From: an uncultured Clostridia bacterium
Lineage (GTDB): Bacteria; Bacillota; Clostridia; Christensenellales; Borkfalkiaceae
Length of the DNA stretch: 32,132 nt
Direction: 5' to 3'
Assembly: GCA_944336975.1 (NCBI GenBank)
Contig: CALVLH010000018.1
Coordinates: 1 to 32,132, forward strand
In this document: positions 6,419-14,389 of the stretch, in pieces
Numbering within the stretch: the stretch's first letter is position 1
Layout: the number at the start of each line of letters is the position of its first letter
Notes under the pieces: model-generated
What the model saw: the letters and a program-made list of their open reading frames with translations, nothing else
What the model was told of the DNA's origin: nothing
Databases searched by the model: none
Position numbers and translations under genes: made by a program

Positions 6419-7210
6419 GTGATCATCTGTATCGACGTCGGCAACACCAATATCAAATACGCGATCTTCGACGGGGACGATCTTAAGTTCTCCTACCGCG
6501 TTTCGACCGACTTGAAGCGGACTTCGGACGAATACGGCGCACAGCTCGTCGGGATGCTCAACATCAACCACATCGAGCCTAACGACATCAAAGGCGGGAT
6601 CTTCTCGTCCGTCGTGCCTTCGCTCGACTACACGATCGAGCATATGCTCCGCGTCTATCTCGGCATTACGCCCAAACAGCTCGCTCCCGGGCTGAAATCG
6701 GGGCTGAATATGCGCGTGGACAACGCGCGGGAAGTGGGCGCGGACCGTATCGTCAACAACGTGTCGGCGATCCGCAGATACGGAAAAGGGAAGCCGATGA
6801 TCGTCATCGATTTCGGCACGGCGACGACGTTCAACATCATCAGCGCCGATTATGAATTTATCGGCGGCGTGATCGCGCCCGGCATCAAGGGCTCGCTCGA
6901 TTCGCTCGTCAACGGCACGGCAAAACTTCCGCGCGTGGAGATCGAAGCGCCGAAGAGCGTCATCGCGAAAAACACCGTCACCAATATGCAGGCGGGCATC
7001 GTGTTCGGCTTTGCGGGGCTGGTGGAATATATCGTCAAAAAAATCAAAAAAGAGCTGGGGACAAGCGACGTCGTCACGATCGCGACGGGAGGATTTTCCG
7101 AAACGATCGCCAAAGAGACCGCTTGCATCGACGTCATCGATAAGATGCTGACGTTGAACGGCTTGAAATATTTATACGATTTGAACAGTTCGGAGGAAGA
7201 CTTGAAATGA
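6419..7210 (+). CDS. coaX: Type III pantothenate kinase
   Basis: CoaX phosphorylates pantothenate, the first step of coenzyme A synthesis, and unlike type I kinases is insensitive to CoA feedback. The 263 residues match the family length. Clear motifs are DVGNTN (6-11, phosphate loop of the ASKHA fold), GADRI with the family's Asp near 107, and DFGTATTFN near 131-139; the C-terminal ATGGF segment is also present. The start is GTG 6419, with AAGGAGAG upstream, giving the usual MIICIDVGNTN start. It follows the S component by 19 bases and its last four bases overlap hom (ATGA). Confidence 0.95.
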   Translation: MIICIDVGNTNIKYAIFDGDDLKFSYRVSTDLKRTSDEYGAQLVGMLNINHIEPNDIKGGIFSSVVPSLDYTIEHMLRVYLGITPKQLAPGLKSGLNMRVDNAREVGADRIVNNVSAIRRYGKGKPMIVIDFGTATTFNIISADYEFIGGVIAPGIKGSLDSLVNGTAKLPRVEIEAPKSVIAKNTVTNMQAGIVFGFAGLVEYIVKKIKKELGTSDVVTIATGGFSETIAKETACIDVIDKMLTLNGLKYLYDLNSSEEDLK

Positions 7211-8490
7211 AAAAAGTAGGCGTGGCGATACTCGGTCTCGGCGTTGTCGGGGGCGGCACTTATAAGATCCTGACGGAGCACAGGGAGTTTTATCGCAAGA
7301 CGCAGGACGTCGACATCGTGGTGGAGAGCGTTCTGGAACTCAATCGCGAACGTGCGCTGTCTCTCGGCGTACCTGAGGAAAAGATCGCTTCCAACATTGC
7401 CGAGGTGGTCTGCAATCCCGACGTGAACATCGTCGTGGAAGTGATCGGCGGCGTCGGCGTCGCGAGAGAATTCGTCCTTTCCGCGCTGAATGCGGGAAAG
7501 ACGGTCGTCACGTCCAATAAAGAACTCGTCTGCAAATTCTCGCACGAACTCGAACGCGCGGCAAAGCGCCAGAATGCGGGACTGTATTTCGAAGCGAGCT
7601 GCGTGGGCGGCGTTCCCATCATCCGCACTCTGCTCGACGGGTTGCAGGCAAATCATATCACGTCCATGATGGGCATCATCAACGGGACGACCAACTATAT
7701 CCTGACCAAGATGAGTGAGGAGGGCACGTCTTATGAGGACGCGCTCAAACAGGCGCAGGCGCTCGGCTATGCGGAGGCGAATCCCACCGCAGACGTCGAG
7801 GGCTTTGACGCGGCGTACAAGCTCTCCATTCTCTCTTCGCTCGCATTCCATACGAAAGTGCCGTTCGCCAAGATCTACCGCGAGGGCATTTCCTCCGTCA
7901 CGCAGGAGGACATCGCGTTCGGCAAAGAACTCGGCTATGTGCTCAAACTGCTCGCGATCGGAAAGCAGACGGAGCACGGCATCGAGGTGCGCGTTCACCC
8001 GACGTACGTCAAAAAGGAACATCCGCTTGCATCCGTCAACGACAGTTTCAACGCGGTGTATCTGACGGGCGACGCGGTGGAAGACGTCATGCTGTTCGGC
8101 AGGGGCGCGGGAGCGCTTCCCACGGGCAGCGCGATCGTGAGCGACATCATTTACGCCGCGACACACAGCGAGAACCGCTATTCCACCTTCAAGAACAACG
8201 CGACGGCGGAAAAGGACGTCAAATTCGTCAACGATTTCAAGAGCGCTTATTATCTCCGTCTTACGGTGGCGGACAAGGCGGGCATGCTTTCCAAGATCTC
8301 CGCGATTTTCGGCAGACATAATATCTCCATCGTCGAAATGATCCAGAAGGCAGCCATTCAGGACGGAAAGGTGCCGCTCATCCTCATCACGCACGTCACC
8401 AAAGAACTTGCCATCCGCAATGCGGTGGAAAAGATCAACGCGCTTGAAGGCGTCGCAAGCGTGGATACCGTTTTGCGCGTCGTTTCGTAA
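7207..8490 (+). CDS. hom: Homoserine dehydrogenase with C-terminal ACT domain
   Basis: Hom reduces aspartate semialdehyde to homoserine, the branch point to threonine and methionine. The 427-residue protein has an NAD(P)-binding GLGVVGGGTY near 10-19, the substrate region with SNKEL near 102-106, GIINGTTNYIL near 157-167, and the catalytic region DAAYKLSIL near 200. A C-terminal ACT domain (about 348-427, YYLRLTVADKAGMLSKISAIF) suggests amino-acid feedback control. The gene overlaps coaX by 4 bases. No thrB, thrC or aspartokinase is adjacent, unlike the usual threonine operon; the downstream partners are two ATP-grasp ligases instead. Confidence 0.95.
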   Translation: MKKVGVAILGLGVVGGGTYKILTEHREFYRKTQDVDIVVESVLELNRERALSLGVPEEKIASNIAEVVCNPDVNIVVEVIGGVGVAREFVLSALNAGKTVVTSNKELVCKFSHELERAAKRQNAGLYFEASCVGGVPIIRTLLDGLQANHITSMMGIINGTTNYILTKMSEEGTSYEDALKQAQALGYAEANPTADVEGFDAAYKLSILSSLAFHTKVPFAKIYREGISSVTQEDIAFGKELGYVLKLLAIGKQTEHGIEVRVHPTYVKKEHPLASVNDSFNAVYLTGDAVEDVMLFGRGAGALPTGSAIVSDIIYAATHSENRYSTFKNNATAEKDVKFVNDFKSAYYLRLTVADKAGMLSKISAIFGRHNISIVEMIQKAAIQDGKVPLILITHVTKELAIRNAVEKINALEGVASVDTVLRVVS

Positions 8491-8512
8491 ATTTCAAAGT
8501 AAGGAGTCGGCG

Positions 8513-9382
8513 GTGCATAGAGTTTGCTCCGCCGAAAATTTTATGAGGGGATTGCTGGTCGTAAACGGCGGATTGCTCACGCCGAAATTTTCGGAGATCG
8601 CGTCGCTGTGGAAGCAGGCGTTTGCGCGGGCGGGGATCGGGCTCGACGAGCGCGACAACATTTCCCTTGCGACGGAAACGGAAGACGCGTTCCGCCGCTA
8701 TGATTTCTGTCTGTTTTACGACAAGGACGTCTTGCTGTGCCGCAGGATCGAAGGAGCGGGGGTGCGCTGTTACAATTCCTCCCGCGCGATCGCTATTTGC
8801 GACGATAAGTGCGAAACGGCTTACGCGTTGGAGCGGGCGGGCGTTTCCGTGCCGCGGCACGTCTTTTCTCCGAAGCTGTTTTTCGGGGAACTGCCCGAGC
8901 GTTTTTTGCGGGCTGTCGGGGAAAAACTCGGGTATCCCGTCGTCGTGAAGGCGGCGTTCGGATCGTTCGGCGAACAGGTGGCGCTGGCGTCGTCGCCGCA
9001 GGAGCTGCTTGCCTTGGGCGGTCGGCTGGGCGCGCAGAGCGCGATCTTCGAAGAATATCTCCCGCACGCGTGGGATGTGCGCGTTTACGTCGTGGGGGAT
9101 CGCGCCGTTTCCGCGATGAAGCGGATCAGCGTCGGAGGCGAGTTCCGCTCCAACGCTTCGCTCGGCGCGGCGCTGGAACGCTATGATCCGACGGAGGAAG
9201 AGGCGCGGATCGCCGTTTCCGCGAACAGGGCAGTCGGCGCGGATTTTTCCGGAGTGGATCTGCTCGGCGGGAAAGTGCTGGAAGTCAACTCCAACGCCCA
9301 TTTCAAAAATTTGCTCGATCTGAACGGTTTTTCGTACGCTGACGCGTGCGTGGCTTATATCAAGGGGGGAACAGACAAATGA
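8513..9382 (+). CDS. RimK-like ATP-grasp ligase, first of a tandem pair
   Basis: ATP-grasp enzymes of this group join a carboxylate to an amino group through an acyl phosphate. In the 289 residues, VVVKAAFGSFGEQ (143-155) is the ATP-binding strand and Gly-rich loop, DVRVYVVGD (188-196) the next core strand, and GGEFRSN (208-214) a RimK/LysX signature. The Mg-binding set is Asp249, Glu257 and Asn259 (LEVNSN), all intact. The start is GTG 8513, chosen because AAGGAG (8501-8506) lies 6 bases upstream; ATG 8543 has no such site. The substrate is unknown. The stop overlaps the second ligase (ATGA), so the two are coupled. It lies 22 bases after hom. Confidence 0.85.
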   Translation: MHRVCSAENFMRGLLVVNGGLLTPKFSEIASLWKQAFARAGIGLDERDNISLATETEDAFRRYDFCLFYDKDVLLCRRIEGAGVRCYNSSRAIAICDDKCETAYALERAGVSVPRHVFSPKLFFGELPERFLRAVGEKLGYPVVVKAAFGSFGEQVALASSPQELLALGGRLGAQSAIFEEYLPHAWDVRVYVVGDRAVSAMKRISVGGEFRSNASLGAALERYDPTEEEARIAVSANRAVGADFSGVDLLGGKVLEVNSNAHFKNLLDLNGFSYADACVAYIKGGTDK

Positions 9383-10152
9383 AAGGAGCTGTAGTTTACG
9401 ACAAGGAACGGCTTGCCGCCGTATCCAAAAATATGTCCAACAGGTGGATGGGCGAAACGCTCTGCCGCCTGCTCGGATTCGAATTGCGCGACGTGACGGA
9501 AGATCTGTCCGAATACAGCGTCGCCGTCTTCCGTACGGAAGATCCCAAACCGCGCGGCGAGCTGGAAGGCCGCGGCGGGCGCGCCTTCAACAATGCGCTG
9601 ACGGGAAAGATCGCAAACGACAAAAAACTCGCCTATGAGTTTACGCGCGATCTCGGCATCGAGGCTTGCAGCTGGACGTCCTCGCTCGACGAGGCGTCGT
9701 ATCCCTGCATCGTCAAATCGCGCTTCGGGCACGGCGGGAAGGAGGTCTTCTGGGCAAACGACCGCCGCGAAGCGGAGGAGATCCTTGCGGAGATCGGCGC
9801 GGAGAACGCCATTTTCCAACGCCCCGCGAAGACGCTCGGAAAGGACGTCCGTCTCTATATGCTGGGCGGAGAACTCATTTCGTGCGTGGAACGCCTGAAC
9901 CCGCACTCGTTCAAGAGCAACTTTACGCTCGGCGGCAGGGCAAGGCTCATCGAATGCCCGCCGACCGCGCTCGAACAGGCAAAATATATCTGCAAGCAGC
10001 TCGATTGCGATTTTGTCGGCATCGACTTCATCTTTGACGGCGATCTCCCGCTCTTCAATGAGATCGAAGACGTCGTCGGAACGCGTATGCTGTATTCCAA
10101 CGGGATAGACGCCGCGGAGATCTACGCGAGATATATCAGGGAGCATCTCTGA
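9379..10152 (+). CDS. RimK-like ATP-grasp protein, second of the pair, altered metal site
   Basis: The 257-residue protein shares the ATP-grasp core with its neighbour: IVKSRFGHGGKE (111-122) for ATP, GKDVRLYMLGGELIS (154-168), SFKSNFTLGG (177-186) and VGIDFIFD (213-220). The usual Glu-x-Asn metal motif reads FNEIEDVVG (226-234): Glu228 is kept but the Asn position is Glu230. The N-terminal part (1-80) is shorter and different from the first ligase, so the pair arose by old divergence or separate recruitment. It could be an active ligase with different metal preference or a partner subunit. Start ATG 9379 overlaps the first ligase; an AGGGGGGA stretch serves as ribosome binding site. Confidence 0.82.
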   Translation: MKGAVVYDKERLAAVSKNMSNRWMGETLCRLLGFELRDVTEDLSEYSVAVFRTEDPKPRGELEGRGGRAFNNALTGKIANDKKLAYEFTRDLGIEACSWTSSLDEASYPCIVKSRFGHGGKEVFWANDRREAEEILAEIGAENAIFQRPAKTLGKDVRLYMLGGELISCVERLNPHSFKSNFTLGGRARLIECPPTALEQAKYICKQLDCDFVGIDFIFDGDLPLFNEIEDVVGTRMLYSNGIDAAEIYARYIREHL

Positions 10153-10748
10153 TGGCGGGCACGTTTGCTGCGCTTCGGCGCGAATTGAACGCCCGTCTGA
10201 GCGCGGAAGAGATCGAGCGGGATGAAGAAGGGCGCGCGATCATCGGCATGACCGTGCGCGACGACCGCGAATTTCTTTCCGACCTTTCCGCGAACGGCAG
10301 ACCGACGATCAGTTCGGAAGTCGCGGAATTTATCGAGCGCGGCGCCATGCAGTATCCGCCCAAAGAGCGGCTGTGTCTGCACGTCCGCAGTGACTGTATT
10401 GACGAAAAGGAGCAGAACGTCTATCGCGGTGCGATCGCCGAATACTATCGTCTGCAATACAAGCAGGACGTGCGCGATCTGAGGAGGAATCTCTTTGTGA
10501 CGCTCGCGATGACGCTTGCGGGCGTAATCGCGCTCGTCGTCACGCTTGTCGTCGCGTATCTTTCTTCCAACGCCATCCTTTCGGAAATGCTCGACATTGT
10601 CGCGTGGGTATTCCTTTGGGAGGCGGTCGATCAATTTTTCCTCGAACGCAGTCTTTTGCGGATGCGCAGGAACCGCTGTCTCGCGCTTATCTCCATGCGC
10701 GTCGTCTTCTCTCCCGGGACGGAAGCGGAAGAGCGGCCCGCGCAATGA
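10152..10748 (+). CDS. Two-helix membrane protein linked to the ATP-grasp pair
   Basis: This 198-residue protein has a cytosolic-type, charged N-terminal part (1-110) and a pair of hydrophobic segments (about 117-137 and 145-162), followed by a basic stretch (RSLLRMRRNR) and a polar tail. The phrase YPPKERLCLHVRSD in the middle is distinctive, but I know no function for the family. Start ATG 10152 shares its first base with the stop of the second ATP-grasp gene (TGATG), which points to coupled translation and a joint role. It is the last gene of the operon, followed by a terminator. Confidence 0.75.
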   Translation: MAGTFAALRRELNARLSAEEIERDEEGRAIIGMTVRDDREFLSDLSANGRPTISSEVAEFIERGAMQYPPKERLCLHVRSDCIDEKEQNVYRGAIAEYYRLQYKQDVRDLRRNLFVTLAMTLAGVIALVVTLVVAYLSSNAILSEMLDIVAWVFLWEAVDQFFLERSLLRMRRNRCLALISMRVVFSPGTEAEERPAQ

Positions 10749-10761
10749 TCTGAATAAACAA

Positions 10762-10791
10762 AAAAACTCCGATGTTTGCTTCGGAGTTTTT
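10762..10791. terminator. Bidirectional terminator between the operon end and leuS
   Basis: An 11-bp perfect stem (10762-10772 with 10781-10791) has A5 on one side and T5 on the other, so it can stop both the plus-strand operon and minus-strand leuS. Confidence 0.9.
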
Positions 10792-10817
10792 ATTATCGTT
10801 TCTTCGCTCAGATTATC

Positions 10818-13253
10818 TCAACCGACGATGAGGTTGACCAATCTTCCGGGAACGACGATGCACTTTTTGACCGCTTTTCCCGCGAGTTTTGCTTTGACTT
10901 CGGGAATCCCGCACACAAATTCGCGGACTTCGTCGGGGGACATCCCGTTGCGGATCATCGCCTTGCAGGCGAGCTTGCTGTTGACCTGGACGGCGTATTC
11001 CGTTTCGTCGAGCACGAGTGCGGCGGGATCCTCCTTCGGGTAGGATTGTTCGAAGACAAATCCCTTTCCGCCGTGAATCTCCCACAGTTCTTCGGCGAAG
11101 TGGGGTGCGCAGGGGGCAAGCAGGAGCAGGAGATCGACCGCCGCCGCTTTCATGAGGGCGACGTTTTTCTCTTTATCGCACGCGTCGTATTTATACAGCG
11201 CGTTGGTGAACTCCATAAGCCTTGCGACCGCGGTGTTGAAGGAGAACGCTTCGAGGTCTCGCGATACGCGCTGGATCGCATAGTTGCGCGCATAATTGAG
11301 CGCTTTTTCGTCCGCGCCCATTTCCGTGCAACCGTTGTTTTTCATCTCCTCGATTCTGAGGAAGATCTTTTCCACGCGGTCGAGGAATTTTGCGATGGAC
11401 TTGATCCCGTCGTCACTCCAAGGACCGCCCTCCGTGTAGGAGAAGCCGAACATCAGATACAGGCGGAATACGTCCGAACCGTAGGTGGAGACGTAATCGT
11501 CGGGCGATACGATATTGCCTTTGGTCTTGGACATCCTGTTTCCGTCGGGCCCGAGGATGACGCCCTGATGGATCAGGCGGAGGAAGGGTTCGTCGAAATT
11601 CAGATAACCCATATCGCGCAGCGCCTTCGTAAAGAAGCGCGCATACAGCAGGTGCATGCAGGCATGTTCTGCGCCGCCGACGTAGGTATCGACGGGGAGC
11701 ATGGCGTCCACCGCTTCCGTGTCGAAGGGCGCCTTGTCGTTATGCGCGTCCGCATAGCGGAGATAATACCAGCTCGAACAGACGAAGGTGTCCAGCGTAT
11801 CGGGATCGCGCAGGGCGGGTTTCCCGCACTTGGGGCAGACGGTGTGCATGAATTTGTCGTGCTTGGCGAGCGGGGATTTTCCGTCCGGCTTAAATTCTAC
11901 GTCGTAGGGAAGGCGGACGGGCAAATCTTTTTCGGGAACGGGAACGGCGCCGCAATCGGGACAATGGATGACGGGGATGGGCGCGCCCCAATATCTTTGA
12001 CGGGAGACCAGCCAGTCGCGCAGGCGGTAGTTGATTTTTTTGCCGCCTTTGCCGATCTTTTGGATATAACTTGCGATCTCGTCGCGGGCGTCTTCGCCGT
12101 AAAGTCCGTCGAATTGCAGGGAATTGACGACGATGCCGTCATCGCAATAGGGGAGCTGCGTTTCGCCGCCCTTTTTCTCGATGACTTTGATGACGGGAAG
12201 TCCGTATTTCTCCGCAAACGCAAAATCGCGTTCGTCGTGCGCGGGGACCGCCATCACCGCGCCCGTGCCGTAAGAGTAGAGGACGTAGTCGGCGAGATAT
12301 ACGGGTACTTTTTCCCCGTTGACGGGATTGACGCAGTAAGAACCGGTAAAGACGCCCGTCTTTTCGCGCGTGGTGGAAAGGCGGTCGATCTCGTTCGCCT
12401 TCGCGGCATATTCGATGTATTTTTCCACCGCCTCTTTCTGTGCGGGCGTCGTGAGCTTGCGGGCGAGGGGGTGTTCGGGCGCGAGCACGACATAGCTGAC
12501 GCCGAACACGGTGTCGCAACGCGTGGTGAACACGCGGATCTTATCGCCGCTCTCGCATTCGAATTCGATCTCGCATCCCGTGGATTTCCCGATCCAGTTG
12601 CGTTGCATGGACTTGGTCTTTTCCGGCCAGTCGAGCGTATCGAGATCGCGGAGGAGTTCTTCTGCATATTCGGTGATCTTGAAGAACCATTGCGTCAGAT
12701 TTTTTCTGACGACTTCGCTCCCGCACCGTTCGCAGCGGTTATCGACGACCTGCTCGTTCGCGAGCACCGTCTGACAGGAAGGACACCAGTTCACGGGGGC
12801 TTCTTTGCGGTAAGCGAGCCCTTTTTTATACAGTTGGAGGAACATCCACTGCGTCCATTTATAGTAGTTTTCTTCGCAGGTCTTTACCTCGGCAGACCAG
12901 TCGAACATCGCGCCCATCGCTTTGAGCTGTTTTTCCATCGTCGCGATGTTTTTCTCCGTCGAGTCTTTTGGGTGAACGCCCGTCTTGATCGCGAAGTTTT
13001 CCGCGGGGAGTCCGAATGCGTCGAAGCCCATCGGTTGGAACACGTTATATCCCTGCATCCGCTTGAAACGCGCATACGAATCGGTGGGACCGTAATTGTA
13101 CCAATGCCCGATGTGCAGTTTCGCGCCGGAAGGATAGGAGAACATTTCCAGAACGTAGTGTTTGGGCTTGTCCGAGTCCTTCTTGTTGAAATTGTTGAAT
13201 TTGGCTTTCTCCCAGCGGGCCTGCCATTTCTGTTCAACCGATTTCATGTCCAT
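10818..13253 (-). CDS. leuS: Leucyl-tRNA synthetase
   Basis: LeuS charges tRNA-Leu and edits mischarged residues. The 811-residue protein carries the class I HIGH motif ([13 protein letters not shown], near 50) and the KMSKS-type RMSKTKG (near 575). It has Zn-finger-like Cys pairs (NWCPSC...RCERCG, and CPDCG / CPKCG later) and the inserted editing domain with [14 protein letters not shown]. The start is ATG 13253, with GGAGGA about 12 bases upstream; TTG 13265 would touch the ribosome binding site and is less likely, and ATG 13247 is a further option. It has its own promoter and no T-box in the 65-base upstream stretch, unlike thrS. Confidence 0.97.
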   Translation of the reverse strand: MDMKSVEQKWQARWEKAKFNNFNKKDSDKPKHYVLEMFSYPSGAKLHIGHWYNYGPTDSYARFKRMQGYNVFQPMGFDAFGLPAENFAIKTGVHPKDSTEKNIATMEKQLKAMGAMFDWSAEVKTCEENYYKWTQWMFLQLYKKGLAYRKEAPVNWCPSCQTVLANEQVVDNRCERCGSEVVRKNLTQWFFKITEYAEELLRDLDTLDWPEKTKSMQRNWIGKSTGCEIEFECESGDKIRVFTTRCDTVFGVSYVVLAPEHPLARKLTTPAQKEAVEKYIEYAAKANEIDRLSTTREKTGVFTGSYCVNPVNGEKVPVYLADYVLYSYGTGAVMAVPAHDERDFAFAEKYGLPVIKVIEKKGGETQLPYCDDGIVVNSLQFDGLYGEDARDEIASYIQKIGKGGKKINYRLRDWLVSRQRYWGAPIPVIHCPDCGAVPVPEKDLPVRLPYDVEFKPDGKSPLAKHDKFMHTVCPKCGKPALRDPDTLDTFVCSSWYYLRYADAHNDKAPFDTEAVDAMLPVDTYVGGAEHACMHLLYARFFTKALRDMGYLNFDEPFLRLIHQGVILGPDGNRMSKTKGNIVSPDDYVSTYGSDVFRLYLMFGFSYTEGGPWSDDGIKSIAKFLDRVEKIFLRIEEMKNNGCTEMGADEKALNYARNYAIQRVSRDLEAFSFNTAVARLMEFTNALYKYDACDKEKNVALMKAAAVDLLLLLAPCAPHFAEELWEIHGGKGFVFEQSYPKEDPAALVLDETEYAVQVNSKLACKAMIRNGMSPDEVREFVCGIPEVKAKLAGKAVKKCIVVPGRLVNLIVG

Positions 13254-13294
13254 AAACCGTATCAATCCTCCAAAATGCCAATGCTTATTTTACT

Positions 13295-13323
13295 ATTTTA
13301 CTATATAAAAACGGGAAAGTCAA
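13295..13323 (-). promoter_or_regulatory. leuS promoter
   Basis: On the minus strand TTGACT (13323-13318) and TAAAAT (13300-13295) are 17 bases apart; each matches consensus at five of six. The start codon is about 40 bases downstream. Confidence 0.8.
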
Positions 13324-13393
13324 GCGAACGCGGGAACTCGCCGTATTTTATGCGGACGTAAATAAAACGGCGGGGAAGGCATACAATAGAATT

Positions 13394-14089
13394 GTGGAAG
13401 AAATCACGGTAACCGAACGGGGAGAAAACCGTTCCAACATCACATATCTGTATCATGCGCTCGCGGACTGCCTCGACCGCGGCGGCGGGCGCGGGGAACT
13501 GCTCTTCGGCGGCGACCGTACCGCGTTGCGCATCCGCGCGGAAGAGCCGAGAAAGGAAGACGTGCGCGCCAGGACGTGCGAACAGGTCGCGGAGATCATC
13601 GGGATCGGCTATAAATACCGTTTCATGCAGGAGCGCCTGCGCGTCTGTTTGGGCGCACGCGAGCGGAAATGGCTGTGCGCCGCGCTCATCGCCGCCGATT
13701 TTGAGGGGGATAAGGGGTATATCGTGCGCAAGCTCAGGCATACGGACGAGTATTCCATCGACGGGTTTTATCAGTTCCGCCTGTCGCCCCTGCGGGAAAA
13801 GTGGGAGCGCATCGCCGATTACATTCCGCCCGATTTTCGGGAGAAAGACTTAAAAAAATTTTGCGAATTTCTCATCGGGGAGAGCGCGAAGAAGATCTAT
13901 CTGCGCGGAGGGACGGTGTACGGGGAAGATTTCCGCCCCTTGCGTCGCAGCCGTCTGACGGGCGGGGAAGAAACGGAAACGGAGATCATGCTCGCCGACG
14001 CGGGTTTTGTTTACTGTCTCGGCGACGTGGAGGAGGGACTTGCCGATTTTCTGCAAAAATATTACGCGGAACGGGCGATATTCTCTTGA
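13394..14089 (+). CDS. ytxC: YtxC-like putative sporulation protein
   Basis: The gene lies directly upstream of thrS, the same place as ytxC in Bacillus. The 231-residue protein ends in the family-like pattern of a FYQFRL segment (145-150), a Lys-rich helical stretch, and a C-terminal alpha/beta part (IYLRGGTVYGEDFRPL, then LGDVEEGLADFLQKYY). YtxC proteins are usually about 280 residues, so this is a short member. Its function is unknown, though it is grouped with sporulation proteins. The start is GTG 13394, with only a weak AAGG 14 bases upstream; a TACAAT at 13382-13387 could be a -10 giving a nearly leaderless mRNA. Assignment rests on context plus general similarity. Confidence 0.65.
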   Translation: MEEITVTERGENRSNITYLYHALADCLDRGGGRGELLFGGDRTALRIRAEEPRKEDVRARTCEQVAEIIGIGYKYRFMQERLRVCLGARERKWLCAALIAADFEGDKGYIVRKLRHTDEYSIDGFYQFRLSPLREKWERIADYIPPDFREKDLKKFCEFLIGESAKKIYLRGGTVYGEDFRPLRRSRLTGGEETETEIMLADAGFVYCLGDVEEGLADFLQKYYAERAIFS

Positions 14090-14114
14090 CAAAACGCGAT
14101 TTGCGGCATACAAT
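14086..14114 (+). promoter_or_regulatory. thrS promoter
   Basis: A perfect TTGACA (14086-14091) and TACAAT (14109-14114) are separated by 17 bases. The -35 overlaps the last codons of ytxC. Transcription should begin near 14121, at the start of the T-box leader. Confidence 0.9.
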
Positions 14115-14120
14115 AATAGA

Positions 14121-14357
14121 CGTCCGAACGGGCTTAGTTCCGCGCGGGCGACGCAGAGACAAGTAGCGCCGTCGGGGCTTTTCAGAGAGCCGGTCCTTTG
14201 GCTGTGAGACCGGTAAGCGGAGGCGGAAGGGCGAAACCGCTCGGCGTTCTTCAAATTTACATCAAAGCGGCGGAAGAAATTTCGCAATTAAGGTGGAACC
14301 GCGCAGAATTTTGCGTCCTTAAATTTCCCGTTTCGGGAATTTTGAGGGCGTTTTTTT
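14121..14357 (+). ncRNA. T-box leader controlling thrS
   Basis: The leader contains the conserved T-box word AGGTGGAACCGCG (14291-14303), which pairs with the acceptor end of uncharged tRNA. It also has the distal Stem I signature CAGAGAGCC...GCTGTGAGA. A rho-independent terminator follows (14314-14350, 16 of 17 pairs, then T7). The alternative antiterminator uses the ATTAAGG before and CCTTAAAT after the T-box word. The base of Stem I can form between CGCCG (14167-14171) and CGGCG (14242-14246), which puts a threonine codon ACC (14236-14238) in the specifier position (inference). Threonine starvation should raise thrS expression. Confidence 0.93.
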
Positions 14358-14389
14358 ATCGAAAAACGACCGAATAACGGAGGAAACTT

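Noticed and set aside
8543-9382. ATG 8543 as start of the first ATP-grasp gene
   Set aside because: GTG 8513 has AAGGAG at ideal distance, while ATG 8543 has no ribosome binding site.
10776-13361. Open frame of 861 codons on the plus strand opposite leuS
   Set aside because: It is the antisense shadow of leuS: GC-rich codon bias leaves the opposite frame open. It has no ribosome binding site, and its sequence resembles no family.
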